This document shows positions 26,388-34,855 of a stretch of 64,000 bases of DNA, in pieces. The translations under genes and the position numbers were made by a program. Origin of the DNA: Paraburkholderia bannensis (lineage in GTDB: Bacteria > Pseudomonadota > Gammaproteobacteria > Burkholderiales > Burkholderiaceae); the NCBI RefSeq assembly GCF_014200455.1, contig NZ_JACHBW010000005.1, forward strand, positions 294,438 through 358,437, written 5' to 3'. Positions within the stretch are counted from its first letter, which is position 1; the number at the start of each line of letters is the position of its first letter. The notes under the pieces are model-generated. The model did no database searches. It was not told the origin of the DNA and saw nothing but the letters and a program-made list of their open reading frames with translations.

Positions 26388-27503
26388 ATGCAGAAGCCCC
26401 AAATGATTCATCCCCTCTTCGTCGTCAAAACGGTGCTCTCGCGCGCCGTGATCCCGCTCCGTTCCACCATCGCCCACACCCTCTGGAGTGCCTCCATGAA
26501 TCTTCTGCTTCGCGTTGCGCGCTGGCTTCGGCACGCGCGTTCTGCCGGCGTGTGTTCGGCTATTTTGATGACGTTGCTGCCCACGTTTGTCCGCGCCGAC
26601 GATCACGTCACCCTCCTCACAAGCTGGTATGCGCAGGCCGAGCATGGCGGCTTTTATCAGGCCGTTGCGACCGGGATCTACAAGAAGTACGGACTGGATG
26701 TGACGATCCGCATGGGCGGCCCGCAGGTCAACGGACTTCAACTGCTGGCAGGCGGTCAGGCCGATTTCATTCTCGGTTACGACTTCCAGGTGTTGTCCGC
26801 CGTGGAAGCAAAAATTCCGGTGACGACCGTGGCCGCCTCGTTCCAGTTCGATCCACAGGGCATGCTGACGCACGATGACGTCAAGACGCTCGCCGATCTC
26901 AAGGGCAAGATAATTCTGGTTGCCGGATCGGGGCGCACGAGCTGGTGGCCCTGGCTCAAGTCGAAGTACGGCTACAACGATGCACAGGCGCGCCCCTATA
27001 CCTTCAACCTGCAGCCGTTCTACGTGGACCGCGATGTGGCCATGCAGGCGTACCCCACGTCTGAGACCTTTCAGGCCGACGCAGCGCACGTCAAGACACA
27101 CTTTTTCCTCTTCGCCGACGCGGGATATCCGCCGTACAACACGACCATTGTGACGATGCGCGACACGCAGAAGAACCGGCCCGAGCTGGTCGCGCGTTTC
27201 GTGAAGGCGTCGATGGAAGGCTGGAAGAGCTATCTGGGCGATCCGACGCCGGGTAATGCGCTGATCAAGAAAGACAATCCGCAGATGAGCGATGCGCAGC
27301 TCGCGTACGGCGTCACGCAGATGAAGAAACTGCGACTCGTCACGGGCGGCGATGCAGCGACGCTCGGCATTGGCGCGATGACCGATGCGCGCTGGAAGCG
27401 CACCTACGACTACATGGTCAGCGCGGGCCTGCTGAAGTCCGATACGGATTATCGCAACGCCTACACGCTGAAATTCGTCGACACCCTCAAGGTCATGCCC
27501 TGA
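26388..27503 (+). CDS. ABC transporter substrate-binding protein (NMT1/THI5-like)
   Basis: A 371-residue periplasmic binding protein: VTLLTSWYAQAEHGGFYQAV, then GIYKKYGLDVTIRMGGPQVN and LLAGGQADFILGYDF, is the NMT1/SsuA/ThiY pattern used for sulfonates, nitriles, pyrimidines and similar small organics. The ATG at 26388 has a strong AAGGAG six bases upstream, but would put about 45 residues before the hydrophobic core; the ATG at 26496 gives a neater signal peptide (NLLLRVARWLRHA, then AGVCSAILMTLLPTFVRA). First gene of a five-gene operon with a Rieske oxygenase, ABC ATPase, permease and amidohydrolase, implying uptake of the compound these enzymes degrade. Confidence 0.88.
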   Translation: MQKPQMIHPLFVVKTVLSRAVIPLRSTIAHTLWSASMNLLLRVARWLRHARSAGVCSAILMTLLPTFVRADDHVTLLTSWYAQAEHGGFYQAVATGIYKKYGLDVTIRMGGPQVNGLQLLAGGQADFILGYDFQVLSAVEAKIPVTTVAASFQFDPQGMLTHDDVKTLADLKGKIILVAGSGRTSWWPWLKSKYGYNDAQARPYTFNLQPFYVDRDVAMQAYPTSETFQADAAHVKTHFFLFADAGYPPYNTTIVTMRDTQKNRPELVARFVKASMEGWKSYLGDPTPGNALIKKDNPQMSDAQLAYGVTQMKKLRLVTGGDAATLGIGAMTDARWKRTYDYMVSAGLLKSDTDYRNAYTLKFVDTLKVMP

Positions 27504-27530
27504 GCACCGCATGGAACAAGGAGAAATTGC

Positions 27531-28565
27531 ATGCTCGTCACGCAACAGAAAGTGCTGCGCCGCTTCTGGTACGCCATCATGCCGATGACGCAACTCGATG
27601 CGGGACCTCAACCGTTCACCTTGCTGGGCGAACCGATCGTGCTTTGGAAAGGCGCGGATGGTCAGCCGCACGCATTGCGCGACCGCTGTTGCCATCGCAC
27701 GGCGAAGCTCTCGAAAGGCTTCGTCGACGCCGATGGGCATATCGCCTGCGGTTATCACGGCTGGACATACGACTGCAGCGGGCGCTGCGTGAAAATTCCG
27801 CAGAACGACGGCACGGCGATTCCGTCGCGCGCCGTGGTGCCAGCCTATCGCTGCGAAGCGCGCTATGGCTACGCGTGGGTCGCGCTCGACGAACCGCTTC
27901 AGCCTATCCCCGAATTTCCCGAAGAGGCGGCAGGGGGCTATCGGCGCATTCTGCAGTTTTACGAACGCTGGGAAACCAGTCCGCTGCGCATGATGGAGAA
28001 TTCCTTCGACAATTCTCATTTTAGTTTCGTGCATAAGGCCAATTTTGGTTTGTTCAGCAGTCCAAAGCCTTCAAGGTACGAATTTCGTCCACACGACTGG
28101 GGCTTTGAGGCTGAAACGCACGTACCTGTGCGTAATCCACCTGCGAGCCATCGCATTACCGGCACGACTGAGGAAATCACTGAACGCCACCTGCTGAACC
28201 GCTGGTTCATGCCGTTCGCGCGACGTTTTGGTTGCGTCTATCCGGCAAGCGGCGTTCATCACATCATCTATAACTGTGCGACACCGATCGACGATCGCTC
28301 GATCATGCTCTCGCAATGGCTCTATCGCAACGACACCGAAGACGCGTGCTCCACGCAGGAGCTGATCGACTGGGATCGTCCGATTACCGACGAAGACCGC
28401 GACATACTCGAAGCGACCGACTACGACGCCTGCATCGACGTTCGCCGGCAACAGGAGTGCCACATGGAGTCGGACCAGCCGGGGCTGCTGATGCGCCGCA
28501 TGCTGCTCAAACTTCTCGAAACGCATGGCGAGCGCGAAGTGTTTCGCATCGAAACGGAGGTGTGA
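27531..28565 (+). CDS. Rieske-type aromatic ring-hydroxylating / demethylating oxygenase, alpha subunit
   Basis: A 344-residue oxygenase component. The Rieske [2Fe-2S] site is complete: Cys53 and His55 (RCCHR) and Cys73 and His76 (CGYHGW). The mononuclear iron site is seen in ENSFDNSHFSFVH (Asp160, His163, His168). Length and single-subunit layout resemble vanillate O-demethylase and N-demethylase-type Rieske enzymes more than two-subunit dioxygenases. No reductase or ferredoxin gene is in the operon, so electrons must come from elsewhere. It lies 27 bases after the binding-protein gene and two bases before the ABC ATPase gene. The substrate is unknown; a nitrogen heterocycle is a plausible guess given the deaminase downstream. 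Confidence 0.9.
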   Translation: MLVTQQKVLRRFWYAIMPMTQLDAGPQPFTLLGEPIVLWKGADGQPHALRDRCCHRTAKLSKGFVDADGHIACGYHGWTYDCSGRCVKIPQNDGTAIPSRAVVPAYRCEARYGYAWVALDEPLQPIPEFPEEAAGGYRRILQFYERWETSPLRMMENSFDNSHFSFVHKANFGLFSSPKPSRYEFRPHDWGFEAETHVPVRNPPASHRITGTTEEITERHLLNRWFMPFARRFGCVYPASGVHHIIYNCATPIDDRSIMLSQWLYRNDTEDACSTQELIDWDRPITDEDRDILEATDYDACIDVRRQQECHMESDQPGLLMRRMLLKLLETHGEREVFRIETEV

Positions 28566-28567
28566 CC

Positions 28568-29371
28568 ATGACGGTTCCCTTGCTGGCTGTCCAGCGCGTG
28601 GACAAGTGCTATCCCAACGGCACGGTCGCGCTCGACGACGTGCGGCTCGATATTGAAGCAGGCGAGTTCATCTCGCTGCTGGGGCCGTCAGGGTGTGGGA
28701 AAAGCACTCTGCTCAAGATGTTCGCCGGAATCGAAGCGCCCACGCACGGCCATCTGCGCTGGTGGGGCGGTTCGTTCGCAACGGTAGGCACGCCTGGGCG
28801 GCGCCTGTCGTTCGTGTTTCAGGAGGCGACGTTGATGCCGTGGGCGACGGTTGCCGACAATGTGCGGCTGCCGCTCGATCTGGCGGGTGTGCCGCGCAGG
28901 CAAGCGGATGCGCGTGCGTGCGAGGCGCTCGAAGGCGTCGGTCTGGGCAAGTTCTGTAACGCGCGCCCGCGCGAGCTGTCGGGCGGCATGCAGATGCGGG
29001 CGTCGCTCGCGCGTGCGCTGGTGACAGAACCCGATCTGCTGTTGCTCGATGAGCCGTTCGGCGCGCTCGACGAATTTACCCGCAACCGGCTCGACAGCGA
29101 TCTGCGCGAGTTGTGGCGGCGGCGCGCGATGACGGTGGTGTTCGTCACGCATAGCATCCAAGAGGCGGTGTTCCTGTCGAGCCGCGTGGTGGTCATGCAG
29201 GCGCGCCCTGGCCGGGTGATCGCCGACGTGCCGATTCACGGTCCTGCCAGCCGCGATGACGCGTGGCGCGTCAGCGCGCCGTTTATCGAACATACGTGTG
29301 CGCTTTCAACACTGATATCCAGCGCCCACTCTGCATCGCAGATCGAACAGGACAGTGAGGTGAAATCATGA
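28568..29371 (+). CDS. ABC transporter ATP-binding protein (nitrate/sulfonate/pyrimidine type)
   Basis: A 267-residue ATPase with Walker A GPSGCGKST, Q-loop FVFQEATLMPW, signature LSGGMQMRASLARAL, Walker B LLLLDEPFGALDEF and the switch His in VFVTHSIQEAVFL. The FQEATLMPW Q-loop and GALDE D-loop are typical of the SsuB/TauB/ThiZ group. The ATG at 28568 is chosen because it lies two bases after the Rieske stop codon; the open frame extending upstream overlaps the Rieske gene. Its stop overlaps the permease ATG (ATGA), so the pair is coupled. Confidence 0.93.
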   Translation: MTVPLLAVQRVDKCYPNGTVALDDVRLDIEAGEFISLLGPSGCGKSTLLKMFAGIEAPTHGHLRWWGGSFATVGTPGRRLSFVFQEATLMPWATVADNVRLPLDLAGVPRRQADARACEALEGVGLGKFCNARPRELSGGMQMRASLARALVTEPDLLLLDEPFGALDEFTRNRLDSDLRELWRRRAMTVVFVTHSIQEAVFLSSRVVVMQARPGRVIADVPIHGPASRDDAWRVSAPFIEHTCALSTLISSAHSASQIEQDSEVKS

Positions 29372-30222
29372 GCGGACAATCGATGCAAATGGCGAGAACC
29401 CCACACGATAGCCCGGCAAAGGCCACCCGCACTCGCGTGCCGCTGCTTCGCCGCCCAGGCGTAGCGCGTGCGCTGGCGCCGTGGTGCGTGGGGTTACTGA
29501 TGCTCGGCATCTGGCAGGCATGGTGCACGTTGGGCGCGGTGCCCGCTTATCTCGTGCCATCGCCGGCGGCCATCATCGAGCAACTGTTGCAGGACTGGCC
29601 GATGCTGTTCGTGAGCCTGCTCGCGACGCTCAAGATTACCTTGCTCGCATTCGCGGTGGCAACGGTGCTGGGCGTGGCGATTGCCCTGCTGTTCGTGCAG
29701 AGTCCGCTGATCGAAGCGAGTTTCTTTCCCTATGCGGTGCTCCTGCAAGTCACGCCCGTGGTGGCGATCGCGCCGCTCATTATCATCTGGGTGAAGAACA
29801 CCACGGCAGCGCTGGTGGTGTGCGCAATGCTCGTCGCACTGTTTCCGGTGATCTCCAATACCGCACTGGGACTACGCAGCGTGAATCCGGGACTCGTCAG
29901 TCTGTTTCGCATTCATCGCGCCACGCGCTGGCAGACGCTGGTACGCCTGCGAATTCCGGGCGCGCTGCCATACTTCTTTGGTGGACTGCGCATTTCCAGC
30001 GGTCTTTCGCTGATTGGCGCGGTGGTGGCGGAGTTCGTTGCGGGCACCGGCGACAGCGGAGCAGGGCTGGCTTACCAGATCCTGCAGGCGGGTTTCCAGC
30101 TCAATATCCCACGGCTTTTTGCGGCGCTGCTGCTGATCACGGTGACGGGCGTCGTGCTGTTTGGCCTGACCGTATGGCTGTCGCGTGTCTGCCTGCGCGG
30201 CTGGCACGATAGTGAGCTATGA
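29368..30222 (+). CDS. ABC transporter permease (SsuC/ThiX type)
   Basis: A 284-residue inner-membrane permease with about six helices. Visible features are the first helix LAPWCVGLLMLGIWQAWCTL, the YLVPSPAAIIEQL segment typical of SsuC/TauC proteins, and the BPD cytoplasmic loop around FRIHRATRWQTLVRLRIPGALPYF, where the ATPase docks. The ATG overlaps the ATPase stop (ATGA). With the NMT1-type binding protein and ATPase it makes a complete importer for a small organic molecule. The Thi5/NMT1 family link would allow pyrimidines, sulfonates or aromatic acids. Confidence 0.92.
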   Translation: MSGQSMQMARTPHDSPAKATRTRVPLLRRPGVARALAPWCVGLLMLGIWQAWCTLGAVPAYLVPSPAAIIEQLLQDWPMLFVSLLATLKITLLAFAVATVLGVAIALLFVQSPLIEASFFPYAVLLQVTPVVAIAPLIIIWVKNTTAALVVCAMLVALFPVISNTALGLRSVNPGLVSLFRIHRATRWQTLVRLRIPGALPYFFGGLRISSGLSLIGAVVAEFVAGTGDSGAGLAYQILQAGFQLNIPRLFAALLLITVTGVVLFGLTVWLSRVCLRGWHDSEL

Positions 30223-30247
30223 CGCGTTTCTCGACGAGGCATTCCTG

Positions 30248-31675
30248 ATGACATTGACTTCTTCCACTACGCTGATCCGCAATGCCGCCGCCATCATGAC
30301 GGGCGGCAACCCGCGCAAACACGAGGCGACGCGTCTGGCCGGCCCCGACATTCGCCTGTGCGGCGACAGTATCGAAGCGATCGGCCCGCTTGCGCCGTTG
30401 CCTGGCGAGCAGGTGATCGACGCCACCGACTGCGTGATTTATCCGGCGTGGGTGAACACCCATCATCACCTGTTCCAGTCGCTGCTCAAGGGCGATCGCG
30501 GCGGTCTTGACGCGAGCCTGACGCCCTGGCTTGCGGCGACGCCTTATCGCTTTCGGGCCTCGTTCGACGAAGCGCGTTTCCGTCTGGCGGCACGCATCGG
30601 CCTGATCGAGCTGGCCCGCTCGGGCTGCGCGACGGTCGCGGATCACAACTACCTCTACTATCCGCAGATGCCGTTCGACAGTTCGGCGATTCTCTTCGAG
30701 GAAGCCGAACGACTGGGCCTGCGCTTCGTCTTGCTGCGGGGCGGCGCGACGCGCACGCGCCAACTGGAAGCCGACTTGCCGATGGCATTGCGCCCCGAGT
30801 CCTTCGACGACTATCTCGCCGATATCGAACGCCTGGCCGCGCGCTATCACGATCCGTCGCCGCGCGCGTCGCGACGCGTTGTCATGGCGCCAACCACGGT
30901 GCTGTATTCCATTTCGCCCCACCAGATGCGCGAGAGCGCGGCGTTCGCGCGGCGACTTGGCTTGCGTCTTCACAGTCATCTTTCGGAGACCGTGTCGTAT
31001 CAGGACAGCGCGCAGTCGATGCACGGCTGTTCGCCTGTGGCGTTTTGCGGCGAATACGACTGGCTTGGTGACGACGTCTGGTTCGCGCATCTCGTCAAGC
31101 TGGACGCCGATGAAATCGCTTTGCTTGGCCAGACTGGCACGGGCGTGGCGCATTGTCCGCAGAGCAACGGGCGGCTGGGCAGCGGTATTTGTCCGCTGAC
31201 CGAACTGGCTGCGGCGGGTGTGCCCGTGTCGATCGGCGTGGACGGCGCGGCGTCCAATGAAGCCGCCGACATGATTTCCGAAGTCCATATGACATGGCTC
31301 GCCCAGCGTGCGCGCGTGGGGATGGCCGCGCGGCCGGTCTACGCGGGCGGGACCTTCGAAGGCGGCGCGCACGCGGCGAGCGTCGAGGATGTGATCCATT
31401 GGGGCACCGCGGGCGGCGCGGATGTGCTTGGCCTGAACGAGCTGGGCCGTATCGCACCCGGCGCGCCTGCTGACATCGCCGTTTATCGTCTGGACGATCC
31501 TCGATATTTCGGTTTGCACGATCCTGCCATTGGTCCCGTGGCGAGCGGCGGCCGGCCTGCGCTGAAGGCGCTCTTTGCGGCGGGCAAGCCGGTTGTGATC
31601 GACGATGCGATTCCGGGTCTCGATTTGGAAGCGCTGGGCCGCGAAGCGCGCGCGGCCGTGCGTGCTTTCTATTGA
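30248..31675 (+). CDS. amidohydrolase / 8-oxoguanine deaminase-like hydrolase
   Basis: A 475-residue metal-dependent hydrolase of the chlorohydrolase/guanine-deaminase branch. Metal ligands are visible: NTHHHLFQS (His-x-His), LHSHLSETVSY (His, with the Glu two residues later), WFAHLVKLD (His) and GVDGAASNEA (Asp). The GVDG(A/S)ASN block and SLLKGDRGGLDASLTPWL segment are typical of 8-oxoguanine deaminase and hydroxyatrazine hydrolase relatives. These enzymes remove an amino or alkylamino group from a purine-, pyrimidine- or triazine-like ring. The ATG at 30248 follows the permease stop by 25 bases. It is the last gene of the operon and should act on the imported compound or its oxidised product. 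Confidence 0.88.
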   Translation: MTLTSSTTLIRNAAAIMTGGNPRKHEATRLAGPDIRLCGDSIEAIGPLAPLPGEQVIDATDCVIYPAWVNTHHHLFQSLLKGDRGGLDASLTPWLAATPYRFRASFDEARFRLAARIGLIELARSGCATVADHNYLYYPQMPFDSSAILFEEAERLGLRFVLLRGGATRTRQLEADLPMALRPESFDDYLADIERLAARYHDPSPRASRRVVMAPTTVLYSISPHQMRESAAFARRLGLRLHSHLSETVSYQDSAQSMHGCSPVAFCGEYDWLGDDVWFAHLVKLDADEIALLGQTGTGVAHCPQSNGRLGSGICPLTELAAAGVPVSIGVDGAASNEAADMISEVHMTWLAQRARVGMAARPVYAGGTFEGGAHAASVEDVIHWGTAGGADVLGLNELGRIAPGAPADIAVYRLDDPRYFGLHDPAIGPVASGGRPALKALFAAGKPVVIDDAIPGLDLEALGREARAAVRAFY

Positions 31676-31737
31676 CATGTGCAGGATGGCGGCAGTGTAT
31701 CGATGTCGACGCGGCAGCGATATGCACGTCAACTACG

Positions 31738-32694
31738 CTAGCGCCCGGTCGACAAGGGCGCGGCCGGCTCATTTTCAAGTTCTTTAGCGTAGGCGTCCAG
31801 GTACTCACCCACATGTGTCTTCAACGTCTCGACGAAGCGCTTGATTTTTGCGTCGACGAACTGTCGGGAAGGGTAGATCGCATAGACGTTGCGGACATGC
31901 GTGTGGTACTGCGGCAGCACACGAACGAGTGCGCCGCTGCGCAGGTCATCCATCGCCGAGAATGCCGCGAGAAGGCCGATACCTGCCCCATCTCGAAGCG
32001 CTTGTGACATGGCGTCCATATCGTTGACGCTGAAGTGCGGGCCGGCAGGGCGGAAAGTCGCATCGCCCCCGGCGCTTCTCAGATGCCATTCGTCGGGCGC
32101 GTAATCGACCGTCCCGAGCAGAAGGCATTGATGGTCGATGAGGTCTTCCGGGCGCGTCGGTGCCGGATGGGCGGCCAGATACTCGGGCGACGCTGCGAGG
32201 ATGCAGTGGCTGGTGCCGATGTTCTGGCTGACATAGGCGGAGTCGGGCAGCGTCCGCGTTATCACGATGCCTACGTCCAGCTGCTCTTCGAGCAGATTCG
32301 GCATGCGCTGGGATAGCAGCAGCTCGACCGTGACCTCCGGATGTGAGTTGCGATACGCCATCACCGCACGGGTCACGAGATTGCGCCCAAGGCCGGGCAC
32401 CGAGTGAACGCGCAAGGTGCCGCGCGGCTCCAGCAGGGCGTCTCGGGCCTCGGCTTCTGCGTGTTCCACGTCGGTCAGGATGGCGACACACCGGTCATAA
32501 AACCGCCGGCCCGCGTCCGTGATGACGAGGCGGCGCGTCGAACGCTGCATGAGCCGTGTGTCCAGCGACTCCTCTAGCACCGAAACCGCGCGCGAGATGT
32601 TACCCACAGTCGTGTCGAGATGGTTCGCGACGGCAGTAAAGCTGCCCATTTCGACGACTTTTGCAAAAACCGACATGTTATATAACTTGTCCAT
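31738..32694 (-). CDS. LysR family transcriptional regulator
   Basis: A 318-residue LysR regulator of the CrgA/AaeR-like subgroup: MDKLYNMSVFAKVVEMGSFT, then AVANHLDTTVGNISRAVSVL, LDTRLMQRSTRRLVITDAG, and FYDRCVAILTDVEHAEAEA. The effector domain is complete. It converges with the deaminase gene on one side and is divergent from the aldehyde dehydrogenase gene at 33062 on the other, with a perfect 17-bp palindrome in the gap, so control of the dehydrogenase operon is more likely than control of the Rieske operon. Confidence 0.9.
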   Translation of the reverse strand: MDKLYNMSVFAKVVEMGSFTAVANHLDTTVGNISRAVSVLEESLDTRLMQRSTRRLVITDAGRRFYDRCVAILTDVEHAEAEARDALLEPRGTLRVHSVPGLGRNLVTRAVMAYRNSHPEVTVELLLSQRMPNLLEEQLDVGIVITRTLPDSAYVSQNIGTSHCILAASPEYLAAHPAPTRPEDLIDHQCLLLGTVDYAPDEWHLRSAGGDATFRPAGPHFSVNDMDAMSQALRDGAGIGLLAAFSAMDDLRSGALVRVLPQYHTHVRNVYAIYPSRQFVDAKIKRFVETLKTHVGEYLDAYAKELENEPAAPLSTGR

Positions 32695-32862
32695 CCCACC
32701 TGTCCCATTCGTCTGATTTCACCGTTCCGGCGTCCGTGTTGCGCGTGCCGCGTTGCCTTGCGGCGTCTGGCGCCCGGCCATCATAGGCGAGCGCCATTCT
32801 GTATGTCGGTAAGCGTAACTGAAGCCATAACTGAAGCCGACGGCCGGATTTTCCCTCTCACG

Positions 32863-32879
32863 GAAAGAATCATTCTTTC
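32863..32879. promoter_or_regulatory. 17-bp perfect palindrome, probable LysR operator
   Basis: GAAAGAAT-C-ATTCTTTC is a perfect inverted repeat in the 367-base gap between the divergent LysR gene (start 32694) and the aldehyde dehydrogenase gene (start 33062). It contains the T-N11-A form expected for LysR boxes. A 12-base direct repeat (TAACTGAAGCC at 32816 and 32828) lies just to its left. The rest of the gap holds no gene. Confidence 0.6.
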
Positions 32880-33061
32880 TGCCCCGACTAAAACCGGAGA
32901 GCCATCCCGCCTAGACTGGGTTCCGCAGACAGGCACTCACTGACAGTCTCAAGCGGCCTCCCACCAGTTTCGTGAACGCGATTACGCCGGGAGGAGCGCG
33001 AATATCTGGCAACGTATGAGTGCAAATTTATTCGGATTACAAACTATATTGAGGATGGAAA

Positions 33062-34498
33062 ATGGACGCTCACTACGACTTCCTGTATCTCTTCATCAAC
33101 GGTGAATGGATTGCGGCCGGCGAACGCGACACTGCCAGGGTTGTGAATCCCGCCACATTGCAGGAACTTGGCCGCGTGCCGCTCGCAACGGCGGCGGATC
33201 TCGATCAGGCCTTGCAGACGGCGGAGCGTGCCTTCGACGTCTGGCGCAATACCGTGCCCGCAGAGCGCGCACGCATTCTCAAAGACGGCGCGAACCTGAT
33301 TCGCGAGCGTTCAGAGCACATCGCCGGATTGCTGACGCTCGAAGAGGGCAAGCCGCTTGCCGAAAGCCGCGATGAAGTGCTGCGCGCCGCCGACTACTTC
33401 GAATGGTTCGCCGAAGAAGCGCGTCGTATCGATGGGCGCGTTGTTCCGTCGAACCGCCGCGGCGTGCAGCAACTCGTGAAGAAGCAGGCCATCGGGCCGG
33501 TCGCCGCCTTCACGCCGTGGAATTTCCCGGCCATCACGCCTGCCCGCAAGCTCTCGGCGGCGCTGGCTGCAGGATGCAGCGTCATCATCAAACCGGGCGA
33601 GGAAAGCCCAGCGACGGCGCTTGCGCTTGCCCGAGCACTGGACGACGCAGGACTGCCCAAGGGCGTGCTGCAGGTCGTGTTCGGCGTGCCCGATGAGGTG
33701 TCGAAAACGCTGATTGCTTCGCCGATTATCCGGAAAGTGACTTTCACCGGCTCCGTTCCCATAGGCCGCCTGCTCGCTGCACGCGCCGCCGAAGGCGTAA
33801 AGCCGATTACGCTCGAGCTTGGCGGTCATGGCCCAGTCTTGGTCTTCAAGGACGCGGACGTCGAGCGGGCCGCCGTCGAAGGCGCAGCGAACCGCTTTCG
33901 TGGTACGGGCCAGGTGTGCATCTCCTCGACCCGTTTCCTGATTCAGCGCGAGGTCTACGACGAGTTCGTTGGGCACTTTGTGTCGGCGACCCAGGCGCTG
34001 AAGGTGGGCGACGGCATGCAGCCCGGTACGCAGGTCGGGCCACTCGCGAATCCGCGCCAGATTGCCAAGATGGAAGAACTCGTTGCAGATGCCGTGGCGC
34101 GCGGCGCGAAGGTGCTCGCTGGCGGCAAGCGCGTCGCGGGCGAAGGCTACTTTTTCGAACCGACTGTGCTGGCGGACGTGCCGATGGAGGCCCGCGTGAT
34201 GCACGAAGAGCCGTTCGGCCCCATCGCGGTAATGATGCGTTTCGACCAGCTGGAAGATGGACTAGCCGAAGCTAATCGCCTGCCGTATGGCCTCTCGGCT
34301 TATGCGTTCACGAACAACGCGCGTACTGCCCTCGACGTTGGCGACGGGTTGGAAGCCGGAATGATTGGCATCAACCAGTATCGCATCGTGTCGACGGAGC
34401 TGCCTTTCGGCGGCCTCAAGGAAAGCGGCATCGGCTCCGAAGGCGGTGCCGAGGGTATCGAGTTCTATCTCACCAACAAATTCATCAGCCAGGTTTGA
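33062..34498 (+). CDS. NAD(P)-dependent aldehyde dehydrogenase (succinate-semialdehyde dehydrogenase type)
   Basis: A 478-residue aldehyde dehydrogenase. Catalytic residues are all present: Asn154 (TPWNFP), Glu252 (LELGGHGP) and Cys286 (GQVCISS); the cofactor loop FTGSVPIGR follows the usual FTGS pattern. The short length, ELGGHGP and N-terminal FINGEWIAAGERDTA are typical of the GabD-like group, which oxidises semialdehydes. The ATG at 33062 is preceded by GAGGATGG. It heads a unit with a carboxymuconolactone-decarboxylase-like gene (13 bases downstream) and a quinone oxidoreductase, under the divergent LysR. The true aldehyde is unknown. Confidence 0.9.
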   Translation: MDAHYDFLYLFINGEWIAAGERDTARVVNPATLQELGRVPLATAADLDQALQTAERAFDVWRNTVPAERARILKDGANLIRERSEHIAGLLTLEEGKPLAESRDEVLRAADYFEWFAEEARRIDGRVVPSNRRGVQQLVKKQAIGPVAAFTPWNFPAITPARKLSAALAAGCSVIIKPGEESPATALALARALDDAGLPKGVLQVVFGVPDEVSKTLIASPIIRKVTFTGSVPIGRLLAARAAEGVKPITLELGGHGPVLVFKDADVERAAVEGAANRFRGTGQVCISSTRFLIQREVYDEFVGHFVSATQALKVGDGMQPGTQVGPLANPRQIAKMEELVADAVARGAKVLAGGKRVAGEGYFFEPTVLADVPMEARVMHEEPFGPIAVMMRFDQLEDGLAEANRLPYGLSAYAFTNNARTALDVGDGLEAGMIGINQYRIVSTELPFGGLKESGIGSEGGAEGIEFYLTNKFISQV

Positions 34499-34511
34499 GG
34501 AGCGCCCAATC

Positions 34512-34841
34512 ATGTCAAAAGCTAATTTCGACAGCCCGCGCGAAGCCGCGCGCGCATTCACGCCGAAGCTCGCCGCACTCGTCGATGACGTGCTGTTTCC
34601 ACAGGTGTGGGCCGACACGGCGCTGTCGCTGCGCGACAGAAGTCTCGTAACTGTCGCCGCCCTGATTGTGGGCGGCCATCACGACGAACTGCCCGCGCAT
34701 CTGCGGCGTGCCGTGAGCAACGGCGTCACACGCGAAGAACTTGCTGCAACCATTACCCACCTCGCGTTCTACGCGGGTTTCCCGGCCGCAATCTCGGCTT
34801 CCGCCGCTGCGCAATCGACGCTCGGCGATGTACAGGCATAA
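34512..34841 (+). CDS. carboxymuconolactone decarboxylase (CMD/AhpD-like) family protein
   Basis: A 109-residue helical protein with the CMD core: WADTALSLRDRSLVTVAALI, then LPAHLRRAVSNGVTREELAA and TITHLAFYAGFPAA. The R-D-R-S-LVT-x-A and E-(x)8-H-x2-FY-GFP patterns match stand-alone CMD proteins such as PcaC relatives. There is no CxxC, so it is not an AhpD-type peroxidase reductase. GAGGAG lies before the ATG. It is 13 bases after the dehydrogenase gene and 14 before the quinone oxidoreductase gene, so all three are co-transcribed. Its substrate cannot be assigned. Confidence 0.87.
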   Translation: MSKANFDSPREAARAFTPKLAALVDDVLFPQVWADTALSLRDRSLVTVAALIVGGHHDELPAHLRRAVSNGVTREELAATITHLAFYAGFPAAISASAAAQSTLGDVQA

Positions 34842-34855
34842 CAGGACACGCAATC

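Noticed and set aside
26277..28034. 585-residue minus-strand open frame opposite the binding-protein and Rieske genes
   Set aside because: Arg/His-rich translation without any domain; it is the complement of two clearly coding genes in GC-rich DNA.
30137..31732. 531-residue minus-strand open frame opposite the deaminase gene
   Set aside because: Composition (Arg, His, Gln) is typical of an antisense shadow; the plus strand has metal-ligand motifs in order.
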